Positions 1 through 7,529 of a stretch of DNA of 21,366 nucleotides are shown here, piece by piece. Below the pieces are notes generated by a model. The model was not told where the DNA came from. It did no database searches and saw nothing but the letters and a program-made list of their open reading frames with translations. The stretch comes from Prevotella sp. (GTDB lineage Bacteria; Bacteroidota; Bacteroidia; Bacteroidales; Bacteroidaceae). The position numbers and the translations under genes are program-made. Every line of letters starts with the position of its first letter. Position 1 is the first letter of the stretch. The DNA lies in contig JAIJUV010000026.1 in assembly GCA_022732315.1 (NCBI GenBank), forward strand, positions 1 to 21,366, given 5' to 3'.

Positions 1-90
<90 letters not shown>

Positions 91-97
91 TTTTATC

Positions 98-137
98 AAA
101 GCCTCAGATTTCGAAAGATTTCTGAGGCTTTTCTTTT
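98..137 (+). terminator. Rho-independent terminator of the rRNA operon
   Basis: The arms AAAGCCTCAGA (98-108) and TCTGAGGCTTT (121-131) form a perfect 11-bp stem with a 12-base loop, followed by a T-rich tail. It sits directly behind the 5S gene. Confidence 0.88.
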
Positions 138-140
138 TCC

Positions 141-232
141 CACAGATTTACACAGATTTTTTTTATTTCCCACAGATTTTACAGATGTGCACAGATTTTT
201 TGACCTGTTCGGTCTGTGATTTCACAGATTTT
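141..232. repeat. Array of CACAGATTT repeats
   Basis: CACAGATTT or a close variant begins at 141, 151, 171, 190 and 223, with a shorter ACAGAT at 181 and an inverted-sense TCTGTGA at 213. Spacing is irregular (10, 20, 19, 33), so this is a clustered motif rather than a strict tandem repeat. It fills the gap between the rRNA terminator and the next gene and runs into that gene's promoter. Nothing coding is seen in it. Confidence 0.7.
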
Positions 233-243
233 TTGTATCTTTG
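213..243 (+). promoter_or_regulatory. Bacteroidetes-type promoter for the gene at 261
   Basis: TATCTTTG at 236-243 fits the Bacteroidetes -7 consensus TAnnTTTG exactly. TCTG at 213-216, one base off TTTG, lies 19 bp upstream. Predicted transcription starts near 250, which rules out the GTG at 216 and favours the ATG at 261. Confidence 0.65.
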
Positions 244-260
244 CATTTAAAAAAAGGATT

Positions 261-878
261 ATGCATTATTATTTGAGTACATGGTGGAGATGGTTGAGAC
301 GCTGCGGCTGTAGCCGTGGCTTTGGCGTGCAGTCGCCTTCGGCTTATGCCTTTATCCGCTATGTCATCAATGAGCATTATCCCTATTATGCCTATCAGGA
401 ACTCAAGGAACGGCTTGTACATCTCGACAGGCGGCAACATAAACTGGGGAGACTCCTGTTGAGACTGGCAAACTTCTGGCAACCGGAAATAAGTATCTGC
501 AATGATTCTCTTTTTGAAGATTATCTGCATGCCGGTTGCAGGAAAGCCAAGCGGGTAGAATTGGAGCATCCAATTCAGACAGATCATCTGCTTTTGAAAG
601 ATAATCTACTCCTTAATGAGGCATGGGGAAAGAAGAGGATGATGGTCATTAATTTGGAGAAGATGGGAATGAAGGAAGTGAGAACACAGGTTCTTCCACT
701 TTGCGACGACCAGACGATGCTCGTACTTCTGGGCAATCTTTATCGTGAAAAGCAAGGCGAGGAGTGGCACCATCTGCAGGAATCAGATTATTGTGGCATC
801 ACCTACGACCTCTACTCTTTGGGCATCATTTTCTTCGATAAAAAGAAATTTAAGCAGCATTATCGCATGAATTTCTAG
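261..878 (+). CDS. Methyltransferase-like protein, probably without SAM-binding motif
   Basis: Encodes 205 residues from the ATG at 261. The frame is open back to a GTG at 216, but the promoter at 236-243 lies inside that extension and AAGGATT sits just before 261. The N-terminal GFGVQSPSAYAFIRYVI (around residues 21-37) resembles the GxHSPF entry motif of a Bacteroidetes class I SAM-dependent methyltransferase family. The LLRLANFWQP stretch and the C-terminal YDLYSLGIIFFDKKK also look like that family. Where the glycine-rich SAM loop would be expected, this protein has EISICNDSLFEDYLHAG, with no GxGxG-like pattern. I infer a relative that has lost catalysis or been repurposed. There is no signal peptide or membrane segment. 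It appears to be a single-gene unit. Family assignment is from recalled motifs only. Confidence 0.6.
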   Translation: MHYYLSTWWRWLRRCGCSRGFGVQSPSAYAFIRYVINEHYPYYAYQELKERLVHLDRRQHKLGRLLLRLANFWQPEISICNDSLFEDYLHAGCRKAKRVELEHPIQTDHLLLKDNLLLNEAWGKKRMMVINLEKMGMKEVRTQVLPLCDDQTMLVLLGNLYREKQGEEWHHLQESDYCGITYDLYSLGIIFFDKKKFKQHYRMNF

Positions 879-936
879 AAAAAATGCAAATAAATGCTAT
901 TATCTGCACTTTCTAGTGAAAAAAAACGCCAAAAAA

Positions 937-967
937 CTTGCAGATAAAATAAATTTTATTACTTTTG
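937..967 (+). promoter_or_regulatory. Bacteroidetes-type promoter for the DUF2795 gene
   Basis: TACTTTTG at 960-967 matches TAnnTTTG exactly. CTTG at 937-940, one base off TTTG, lies 19 bp upstream. Transcription should start near 974, so the GTG at 916 cannot start the protein and the ATG at 1003 is the start. Confidence 0.7.
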
Positions 968-1002
968 CAGCCAAATTGGTAGAAACGTTAAATAATATAG
1001 CT

Positions 1003-1224
1003 ATGTATTGGACACTTGAATTAGCTTCAAAGCTAGAAGATGCACCATGGCCTGCAACTAAAGAAGAGCTGCTCGACTATGCAACTCGCTCAGGTGCGCC
1101 TCTGGAAGTTCTGGAGAATCTGCAGGAGATAGAAGACGAAGGTGATGTTTACGAGAGTATCGAGGACATCTGGCCTGATTATCCTTCAAAGGATGACTTC
1201 TTATGGAATGACGACGAATATTAA
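1003..1224 (+). CDS. DUF2795 family small acidic protein
   Basis: Encodes a 73-residue, strongly acidic protein beginning MYWTLELASKLEDAPWPATK. The motifs DAPWPATKEELLDYA, GAPLEVLENLQEIED and the aromatic-acidic C-terminus are typical of small conserved Bacteroidetes proteins annotated as DUF2795. The function is unknown. The frame extends upstream to a GTG at 916, but that extension is Lys/Asn-rich, does not match the family, and contains a perfect promoter -7 box. There is no signal peptide or membrane segment. A weak terminator follows at 1237-1268, so it is probably monocistronic and separate from the secretion operon behind it. Confidence 0.85.
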   Translation: MYWTLELASKLEDAPWPATKEELLDYATRSGAPLEVLENLQEIEDEGDVYESIEDIWPDYPSKDDFLWNDDEY

Positions 1225-1236
1225 AAGTCGATGATA

Positions 1237-1268
1237 GGGCTGTTCTCTTACCAGGGGGCAGCCTTTTT
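1237..1268 (+). terminator. Probable weak terminator after the DUF2795 gene
   Basis: GGGCTG (1237-1242) pairs with CAGCCT (1259-1264), including one G-U pair, and is followed by a T-run at 1264-1268. The stem is short and the loop is 16 bases. The rest of the gap to 1362 is AT-rich, with ATATATAATA repeated at 1307 and 1326. I found no clean TAnnTTTG box there for the secretion operon. Confidence 0.5.
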
Positions 1269-1362
1269 CATCTTTCTGATGTCTCTCTTCCGACTATACC
1301 TTATTAATATATAATAATCCCGGCGATATATAATATTTCGCCCGCTTTTACGTTATTACATT

Positions 1363-2298
1363 GTGTTAAGACGAATCATCATATTAGTTTTTTTGCTGAC
1401 AGGAGTGCTCGTTTCCAGAGCACAGTATGATCCTTCCTTCAGTCATTATTTCGACATGGAACCATCCTACAATCCTGCGGCAGTGGGTAAGCAGGCAAAA
1501 CTCAACGTAACGGCTGCTTACGCATTGGATATGGCCGGATTCGAACATAATCCTAGAACCATGTATCTGGCAGCCGACCTGCCTTTCTATGCGCTGAAGA
1601 ATTATCACGGCGTGGGTGCTACGATGATGAACGACCAGATTGGACTCTTCACCCATCAGCGACTCAACCTGCAGTATGCCTACAAGACCAAACTCTTCGG
1701 AGGAACGATGAGCGTGGGTCTGCAAGCCGGATTCCTCAGCGAGAGTTTCGATGGCAGCAAAGTGGATGCTGGAGAATCGGGCGACCCTGCACTCGCCACA
1801 TCTGAAGTGAAGGGTAGCGGATTTGATGCGGGAGCCGGACTCTACTATCTGCATGGCAACTGGTATGTGGGACTTTCTGCACAGCATCTTACCTCACCAA
1901 CCATTGAACTGGGAGAAACCAATGAGCTTAAGATTGACGCAACGTATTATTTGACTGGCGGATACAATATTAAGCTCCGAAATCCGTTTTTAACTATAAA
2001 GTCGTCTGCCCTCGTGAAGTATGACGGAACGGCATGGCGAGGCGACGTTACCGGGCGATTGGTTTACCAATATGACAAGCGTCTGCTCTATGGCGGCTTG
2101 ACCTACAGTCCTGACAATTCCGTAACTTTCCTGGTGGGCGGTTCCTTCCATGGCGTCATTTTGGGTTACAGTTATGAATGGTACACCTCGAAGCTGAGCT
2201 TTGGCAACGGAAGCCATGAGCTTTACATCGGATACCAGATGGACCTGAACCTGGTAAAGAAAGGTAGAAACAAACATCAAAGTGTAAGAATACTCTAA
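1363..2298 (+). CDS. porP: Type IX secretion outer-membrane protein, PorP/SprF family
   Basis: Encodes 311 residues from a GTG start. Residues 1-20 are a clear signal peptide (basic LRR, hydrophobic core, cut after SRA before Gln21). The mature part starts QYDPSFSHYFDMEPSYNPAA, the usual opening of PorP/SprF proteins, and continues as alternating amphipathic strands with the aromatic ends of an outer-membrane beta-barrel. PorP/SprF proteins belong to the type IX secretion (Por/gliding) apparatus and work with GldK-N. The gene is first in the operon and ends 16 bp before gldK, the order known from Porphyromonas. The start is GTG with no obvious ribosome site. No better in-frame ATG precedes the signal peptide, so the start rests on that peptide. 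Confidence 0.9.
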   Translation: MLRRIIILVFLLTGVLVSRAQYDPSFSHYFDMEPSYNPAAVGKQAKLNVTAAYALDMAGFEHNPRTMYLAADLPFYALKNYHGVGATMMNDQIGLFTHQRLNLQYAYKTKLFGGTMSVGLQAGFLSESFDGSKVDAGESGDPALATSEVKGSGFDAGAGLYYLHGNWYVGLSAQHLTSPTIELGETNELKIDATYYLTGGYNIKLRNPFLTIKSSALVKYDGTAWRGDVTGRLVYQYDKRLLYGGLTYSPDNSVTFLVGGSFHGVILGYSYEWYTSKLSFGNGSHELYIGYQMDLNLVKKGRNKHQSVRIL

Positions 2299-2314
2299 GA
2301 AGAAAATCAAGAAT

Positions 2315-3787
2315 ATGAACCGTAATATGAAGAAAAGTATAATGCTCCTCAGCTCGCTGGTGGCTCTCCTGACCCTCAGCGGTTGTTTCGGTGCCAAGTC
2401 TAGCTCGATGGCAGGCAGAGGCGGTGAGGTGGTTGGAGTTGGCGGAAGAAGTTTCGCCGAACCTGCCCCATACGGCATGGTGAAGGTGAACCGAGGATTC
2501 CTGAAGATGGGTCTGGAAACCCAGGATTCTTTGTGGGGACAGAAGTCGCCTCGCAAGGATGTTTCCGTGGATGGCTTCTGGATGGATGACACGGAAATCA
2601 CCAACTCTGAATACAAGCAGTTTATCGCCTACGTGCGCGATTCCATCCTCCGTACCCGTCTTGCTGACCCTGCCTATGGCGGCGACGAGACTTACATGAT
2701 TACCGAGGATAAGAACGGCGACCCTGTGACTCCACAGATTAACTGGAAGAAGCAGTTGCCTAGAAAGCCAAACGAGGATGAGAAGAGAGCGATGGAAAGT
2801 CTCTATACTTCCAATCCTGTGACTGGCGAAAAGCTGATAGACTGGCGACAGCTGAACTACAAATACGAGATTTACGATTATACCGCTGCGGCACTCCGCA
2901 GAAACCGTCTGAACCCGCAGGAGCGCAACCTGAATACCGATGAGCAGGTGAATGCCAACGAGGTGGTGATGATTTCTAAGGATACTGCCTATGTGGATGA
3001 TGAGGGACGAATCATCAGTGAAACCATCAACCGCCCGTTGAGCGGACCATGGGACTTCCTCAATACCTACATCGTGAATGTGTATCCAGACACCACCTGC
3101 TGGGTGAATGATTTCCGCAATTCAGACAACGAGGCTTACTTGAGAAGTTATTTCAGTAATCCGGCATACAATGATTATCCGGTGGTGGGCGTTACTTGGG
3201 AGCAGGCAAATGCTTTCTGCGCCTGGCGTACTGACTATCTGCTGAAAGGTCTGGGACCTGAAGCCCGATTCGTGCAGCGTTATCGCTTGCCTACTGAGGC
3301 AGAATGGGAGTATGCGGCAAGAGGCAAGAACCAGAACGAGTTCCCTTGGGAGAACCAGGACGTGAAGAACGGAGACGGATGCTTCTATGCCAACTTCAAG
3401 CCAGACCGCGGTAACTATACCAAGGACGGCAATCTGATAACCAGCAAGGTGGGCATCTACTCGCCAAACTCAAACGGACTTTATGATATGGCAGGTAACG
3501 TGGCAGAATGGACCAGTACCATCTATACCGAGGCTGGTGTGGATGCCATGAACGACCTGAACCCTGAGTTGAAATACAATGCAGCGAAGGAAGACCCTTA
3601 CCGCTTGAAGAAGAAGAGCGTAAGAGGTGGGTCCTGGAAAGATCCGGAGTCGTTTATCCGTTCGGCATGGCGTTCCTGGGAATATCAGAACCAGCCACGT
3701 TCGTATATCGGATTCCGCTGTGTGCGCAGTCTTGCCACCACATCGAGTGCAAAACAGAAACCATCAAAGAACAAGAATAGGAGATAA
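2315..3787 (+). CDS. gldK: Type IX secretion lipoprotein GldK/PorK
   Basis: Encodes 490 residues. The N-terminus is a lipoprotein signal with lipobox LSGC, lipidated Cys24. A second ATG four codons later (2327) would give the same mature protein. From about residue 50 to 473 it has the formylglycine-generating-enzyme (FGE/sulfatase-modifying) fold: early DDTEITNSEYKQF, central RLPTEAEWEYAARG and GLYDMAGNVAEW, closing RGGSWKDPE...YIGFRCVRSL. The catalytic cysteine pair of true FGE enzymes is absent from the segment after GGSW, so the fold is structural here. GldK forms a periplasmic ring with GldN under the outer membrane. A 5-bp gap to gldL supports one transcript. The tail after residue 475 is short and basic. 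Confidence 0.95.
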   Translation: MNRNMKKSIMLLSSLVALLTLSGCFGAKSSSMAGRGGEVVGVGGRSFAEPAPYGMVKVNRGFLKMGLETQDSLWGQKSPRKDVSVDGFWMDDTEITNSEYKQFIAYVRDSILRTRLADPAYGGDETYMITEDKNGDPVTPQINWKKQLPRKPNEDEKRAMESLYTSNPVTGEKLIDWRQLNYKYEIYDYTAAALRRNRLNPQERNLNTDEQVNANEVVMISKDTAYVDDEGRIISETINRPLSGPWDFLNTYIVNVYPDTTCWVNDFRNSDNEAYLRSYFSNPAYNDYPVVGVTWEQANAFCAWRTDYLLKGLGPEARFVQRYRLPTEAEWEYAARGKNQNEFPWENQDVKNGDGCFYANFKPDRGNYTKDGNLITSKVGIYSPNSNGLYDMAGNVAEWTSTIYTEAGVDAMNDLNPELKYNAAKEDPYRLKKKSVRGGSWKDPESFIRSAWRSWEYQNQPRSYIGFRCVRSLATTSSAKQKPSKNKNRR

Positions 3788-3792
3788 TAAAA

Positions 3793-4785
3793 ATGGGCGA
3801 ATATAGTAAGTTTAACATCGTATATCATCTGCAGAAATGGATGGACAGTGTGCCTGGACAGACCTTTCTGAACTACGCTTATAGTTGGGGTGCATCTATC
3901 GTTATCCTGGGTGCCCTCTTTAAGTTGACCCACTTGCCAGGAGCCAATTTCATGTTGTTTGCCGGTATGGGTACTGAGGCGATCGTGTTCTTCCTTTCAG
4001 CCTTCGACCGTCCTTTTGACAAGACAGCCGATGGTAGAGATATTCCTACTCATGTTACTGAGGAGTACTTGGAGACAGGAAAGGTTACTTATGGGGAGAA
4101 TGAAGGAGCAGCGGCATCTGTTGCATCCGGTTCTGCAACTGTAGCTGGTTCATCTTCTGCTGCTTCTGTTTCAGGAACTCCTGTTTCTGGTGGTCAGACC
4201 ATCATCATCGGCGGTGGAAGCTTTAGCGGAGGTGCTGGTGTATCTGCATCTTCTTCTTCTTCTTCTGCTGCTGGAAGCGAGAGCGATGGCGCTGAGCAGA
4301 TTGACGAGAGTGTTGCAGCAGCCGTGGCTCCAGGAGCAGGATTCTCGGAGAGTGGCGCTTCTGCAATGGGTGCAGCCGTAGCAGGTAATTCTGTAGCTGG
4401 CGGTTCTGTAGCCGGAGGCAATACTGCCTGGGTTTCTGGTCAGCAGGGGGTTACCCCAGAGATGGCTGATGCCCAGAATAATTATGTTGAGGAATTGAAG
4501 AAGCTTGTTGAAACCCTTGAAAAGGTGAACGAGCAGAGTACCCGCCTGACCCGTGACAGCGAGGAGATGGAGAACCTGAACCGTACACTCACAGGTATCA
4601 GCAAGGTTTACGAAATGCAGTTGAAGGGTGCCAGCCAGCAGATTGGTACCATCGACCAGATTAACGAGCAGAGCCGCAAGATGGCTCAGCAGATTGAGCA
4701 GTTGAACAAGATTTACGCACGTATGATAGAGGCGATGACCGTAAACATGCGTGCTGCAGCTCCTCAGGTAAAGAGTGAAGAGTAA
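3793..4785 (+). CDS. gldL: Type IX secretion motor protein GldL/PorL
   Basis: Encodes 330 residues. Two membrane helices lie at about 24-46 and 50-71. Glu62 in the second is the likely counterpart of the conserved membrane glutamate proposed to carry protons in GldL. A cytoplasmic part follows: residues 105-222 are a low-complexity linker of Ala, Ser, Gly and Val, and 226-315 form a Gln/Glu/Lys-rich coiled coil. GldL pentamers surround a GldM dimer and convert proton flow into mechanical work for secretion and gliding. It is longer than the roughly 215 residues of flavobacterial GldL, the extra length being the linker. That linker contains six consecutive TCT codons (Ser153-158). Start ATG at 3793, 5 bp after gldK; gldM follows after 32 bp. 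Confidence 0.95.
   Translation: MGEYSKFNIVYHLQKWMDSVPGQTFLNYAYSWGASIVILGALFKLTHLPGANFMLFAGMGTEAIVFFLSAFDRPFDKTADGRDIPTHVTEEYLETGKVTYGENEGAAASVASGSATVAGSSSAASVSGTPVSGGQTIIIGGGSFSGGAGVSASSSSSSAAGSESDGAEQIDESVAAAVAPGAGFSESGASAMGAAVAGNSVAGGSVAGGNTAWVSGQQGVTPEMADAQNNYVEELKKLVETLEKVNEQSTRLTRDSEEMENLNRTLTGISKVYEMQLKGASQQIGTIDQINEQSRKMAQQIEQLNKIYARMIEAMTVNMRAAAPQVKSEE
4249..4266 (+). repeat. (TCT)6 in-frame microsatellite in gldL
   Basis: Six consecutive TCT triplets encode Ser153-158 in the GldL linker. Gain or loss of whole units would alter linker length without a frameshift. Confidence 0.85.
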
Positions 4786-4817
4786 CGAAAAGTATTGAAT
4801 TTAGCAAATTAATATAA

Positions 4818-6374
4818 ATGGCTATAAAGAAAAGACCCGTTTCACCACGCCAGAAGATGATTAACCTGATGTACGTCGTCCTGATGGCTATGCTTGCGTT
4901 GAACGTCTCTACGGAGGTGCTCGACGGATTCTCTATTGTGGAAGACAGTCTGAATCGAACCACAGCCAACTCTTCCGCAGAGAACAATGCAATCTATAGT
5001 GACTTTGCCGATCAGATGAAGCAAAACCCTACCAAGGTAAGGGAATGGTTTGAAAAGGCTAAGCAGGTAAAGGACATGAGCGATGCGCTCTATAACTTTG
5101 CCCAGGAACTGAAGGTTGCTATCGTAAAGGAGGCTGACGGCAAGAATGGCGACGTGAGCAATATCAAGAACAAGGAAAACCTGGAGGCTGCCGGCATCGT
5201 GATGCTTGCACCGGGTACGGGCAAGGGAAAGAAACTCTATAGAGAGCTGAATCGCTACCGTGACCGCATCCTGGAACTGGTGACCGATGAGCATCAGAAG
5301 AAAATCATCGCCAGCAACTTCTCTACCCAGGTGCCTAAGAGCGAGAAATATCTGGGTAAGAACTGGCAGGAATACATGTTTGAGAATATGCCGGTGGCTG
5401 CTGCCGTAACCCTGCTCTCGAAGATTCAGAGCGATGTGCGCTATGCCGAGGGAGAGGTGCTGCACAACCTGGTAGCGAATATCGACATGAAGGATATCCG
5501 TGTGAACAAACTCGATGCCTTCGTGATTCCAGAGAAGACCACGCTCTATCCTGGTGAAAGATTCAATGCCAACATCGTGATGGCTGCCGTGGATACTACC
5601 CAGCAGCCGGAAATCTACGTGAATGGCATGAGAGTGAACAGCGCCCGTGGACAGTATAGTTTTACGGCAGGTGGAGTGGGAGAGCACCAGTTCTCCGGCT
5701 ACATTCTGATGAACAATGCCAAGGGCGACGTGATGAAGCGCAACTTCATCCAGAAATATAGCGTGATTCCGGCACCTAATACGGCAACAGTGGCGGCAGA
5801 CCTGATGAACGTGCTCTATGCAGGTTTTCAGAATCCTATCAGTATCAGTGTGCCGGGCGTGCCAGCCAATGCCATCTCTGCTTCTATGAGTGGCGGTTCG
5901 TTCGTATCGAAGGGCAACGGTCATTTCGTGGCAACCCCAGCGGCTGTGGACAAGGATGTGACCATCCATGTAACGGCACGCGACAAGGGACAGACCCGCA
6001 CGATGCCTCCATTCGTATTCCATGTAAGAAAGTTGCCAGATCCAACGGCTTACCTGGCATTGGGAACCAGTCGCTTCCGTGGCGGCGGTTTGGCAAAGGC
6101 ATCCCTGATGGGCGCTACAGGCATCCATGCAGCCATCGACGACGGATTGCTTGATATACCTTTCAGGGTGTTGAGCTTCGAGACCGTCTTCTTCGACAAC
6201 ATGGGTAACGCCATTCCATTGGCATCGGCAGGTGCCAACTTCTCCGACCGTCAGAGAGACGAGTTCAGAAAGCTTTCTCGCAGTCGCCGTTTCTATATCT
6301 CGCATATCAAGGCTATGGGACCGGATGGCATCACCAGAAATCTGCCTACTGCGATGGAAGTAATCGTGAAATAA
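4818..6374 (+). CDS. gldM: Type IX secretion motor protein GldM/PorM
   Basis: Encodes 518 residues, close to the usual GldM size. The N-terminal SPRQKMINLMYVVLMAMLAL contains the single membrane helix (about 16-33). Arg11 in the PRQKMINLMY motif aligns by eye with the arginine thought to interact with the GldL membrane glutamate. The rest is periplasmic: a helical first domain to about residue 215 (coiled stretches around NAIYSDFADQMKQNP), then Ig-like beta domains to the C-terminus, beginning near DAFVIPEKTTLYPGERFNA. The protein spans the periplasm and transmits motion from the GldL ring to the GldK/GldN ring. It sits between gldL (32 bp) and gldN (27 bp). A 487-residue open frame runs antisense inside it but looks like a shadow. 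Confidence 0.95.
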   Translation: MAIKKRPVSPRQKMINLMYVVLMAMLALNVSTEVLDGFSIVEDSLNRTTANSSAENNAIYSDFADQMKQNPTKVREWFEKAKQVKDMSDALYNFAQELKVAIVKEADGKNGDVSNIKNKENLEAAGIVMLAPGTGKGKKLYRELNRYRDRILELVTDEHQKKIIASNFSTQVPKSEKYLGKNWQEYMFENMPVAAAVTLLSKIQSDVRYAEGEVLHNLVANIDMKDIRVNKLDAFVIPEKTTLYPGERFNANIVMAAVDTTQQPEIYVNGMRVNSARGQYSFTAGGVGEHQFSGYILMNNAKGDVMKRNFIQKYSVIPAPNTATVAADLMNVLYAGFQNPISISVPGVPANAISASMSGGSFVSKGNGHFVATPAAVDKDVTIHVTARDKGQTRTMPPFVFHVRKLPDPTAYLALGTSRFRGGGLAKASLMGATGIHAAIDDGLLDIPFRVLSFETVFFDNMGNAIPLASAGANFSDRQRDEFRKLSRSRRFYISHIKAMGPDGITRNLPTAMEVIVK

Positions 6375-6401
6375 ATTAGTAAAATTTCAAAGTTCAAAAT
6401 A

Positions 6402-7466
6402 ATGAAAAAGATATTGTTCATATTCATGCTCTTGGGAATGGTGCAGGGCATCGTGGCACAACCTCAGGCACGACGTCAGCAGGCGGCAAAGGAGGCGGCT
6501 GCAAAGAAATCGAATGCCGGCAACATTACCACCCGTGCACAAATCTCTTTCCCTACTGCTGCCCCTATGGAGGAGGACGTGGTATGGAGAAGAGACATCT
6601 ATCGTGAGCTGAGTCTTACTGATAATGCCAATGCCGGCCTGTATTATCCTGTGGAGCCTATGGGCAACCAGATGAACCTCTTTACCAACATCTTCAGATT
6701 GATGATGACCGGTAAGGTGGCGGTGTTCCAATATCGTCTGGATGGTAACGAGAGTTTTACGGCAGCAGACAGGGTAGACCCGAAGTCTTTCCTGGACAAC
6801 TATCATATCTATTATGAAAAGAAGGCAAACGGAAGAATCTCGCTCGACAACAGCGATATTCCTTCCAGGGAAGTGAAGGCATACTATATCAAGGAGTCAA
6901 CCTATTTCGACCAGCGTACTTCCACCTTCCATACCAAGGTGTTGGCACTTTGTCCTATCATGACCCGTGATGATGACTTCGGTGATGGCGGAACCAAGTA
7001 TCCGCTTTTCTGGGTGCGCTACGACGACCTGGCTCCTTATCTTGCCAAGCAGCAGATAATGACCAGCAATCTGAACAATGCGGCGGTGATGAGTGTGGAT
7101 GATTACTTTGTGAGAAATCAGTATAAAGGAAAAATCTACAAGACCAACAATATGTTGGGACAAACTTTGGCGCAGTATTGCCACTCCGATTCAGCTCTGG
7201 TAAAGGAGCAGAAGCGAATTGAGGGCGAACTGGCTACCTTTGAGAAGAATCTCTGGGGAAAACAGGAAAAGAAGGATTCGCTCGACAGTATAGCCAAGGC
7301 GGATAAGAACGTAAAGGGCAAGGTGAAGAAGGAGAAGAAGAGTAATCGCCGTGGCGGTTCATCTTCCAGAAGAGAGGCTAAGGTGAAGGAGAAGCGCAGC
7401 AACAGCAGTTCTTCTTCTGTATCCAGCGGTTCGGCACGAGTAACCGTGCGCCGCCAGAGACATTAG
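6402..7466 (+). CDS. gldN: Type IX secretion protein GldN/PorN
   Basis: Encodes 354 residues with a signal peptide (MKKILFIFMLLGMVQGIVAQ, cleavage near Ala19/Gln20). The body contains the family pattern VVWRRDIYRELSLTDNANAG, YYPVEP and YYIKESTYFDQRTSTFHTKV, with PLFWVRYDDLAPYL near 201-214. GldN is a periplasmic protein that builds the ring with the lipoprotein GldK and contacts GldM. The last 68 residues (287-354) are an extremely basic, Ser-rich, low-complexity tail (KGKVKKEKK, SNRRGGSSSRR, SSSSSVSSG, ending VRRQRH), distinct from the folded part. It is the last of the four core gld genes; a beta-barrel gene follows after 63 bp. Confidence 0.94.
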   Translation: MKKILFIFMLLGMVQGIVAQPQARRQQAAKEAAAKKSNAGNITTRAQISFPTAAPMEEDVVWRRDIYRELSLTDNANAGLYYPVEPMGNQMNLFTNIFRLMMTGKVAVFQYRLDGNESFTAADRVDPKSFLDNYHIYYEKKANGRISLDNSDIPSREVKAYYIKESTYFDQRTSTFHTKVLALCPIMTRDDDFGDGGTKYPLFWVRYDDLAPYLAKQQIMTSNLNNAAVMSVDDYFVRNQYKGKIYKTNNMLGQTLAQYCHSDSALVKEQKRIEGELATFEKNLWGKQEKKDSLDSIAKADKNVKGKVKKEKKSNRRGGSSSRREAKVKEKRSNSSSSSVSSGSARVTVRRQRH

Positions 7467-7529
7467 AAAATGAATCACAACGAGTGTGATAATAGAAAAA
7501 TAGAATTTTAATTTTAAAAGGTAGAAAAA

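Noticed and set aside
216..260. GTG start at 216 for the methyltransferase-like gene
   Set aside because: The -7 promoter box at 236-243 lies inside this extension, so it would not be transcribed in full.
916..1002. GTG start at 916 for the DUF2795 gene
   Set aside because: A perfect -7 box at 960-967 is inside it, and the family normally starts MYWTLE.
1306..1337. AT-rich repeats (ATATATAATA twice) as promoter of the secretion operon
   Set aside because: Neither copy gives a good TAnnTTTG box with TTTG at the right distance. The sequence may simply be AT-rich spacer.
2315..3787. GldK as an active sulfatase-modifying enzyme
   Set aside because: The catalytic cysteine pair is missing and the gene sits in a type IX secretion operon with a lipoprotein signal.
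4842..6305. 487-residue open frame antisense to gldM
   Set aside because: The protein has no recognisable motifs and is rich in His, Leu and Cys, as expected for the complement of a strongly codon-biased gene. gldM on the other strand is certain.
7474..7490. CRP-like operator ATCACA...TGTGAT upstream of the beta-barrel gene
   Set aside because: One isolated inverted repeat with a 5-bp centre; spacing does not fit the usual CRP site and there is no second copy to support it. Noted only as a small inverted repeat.
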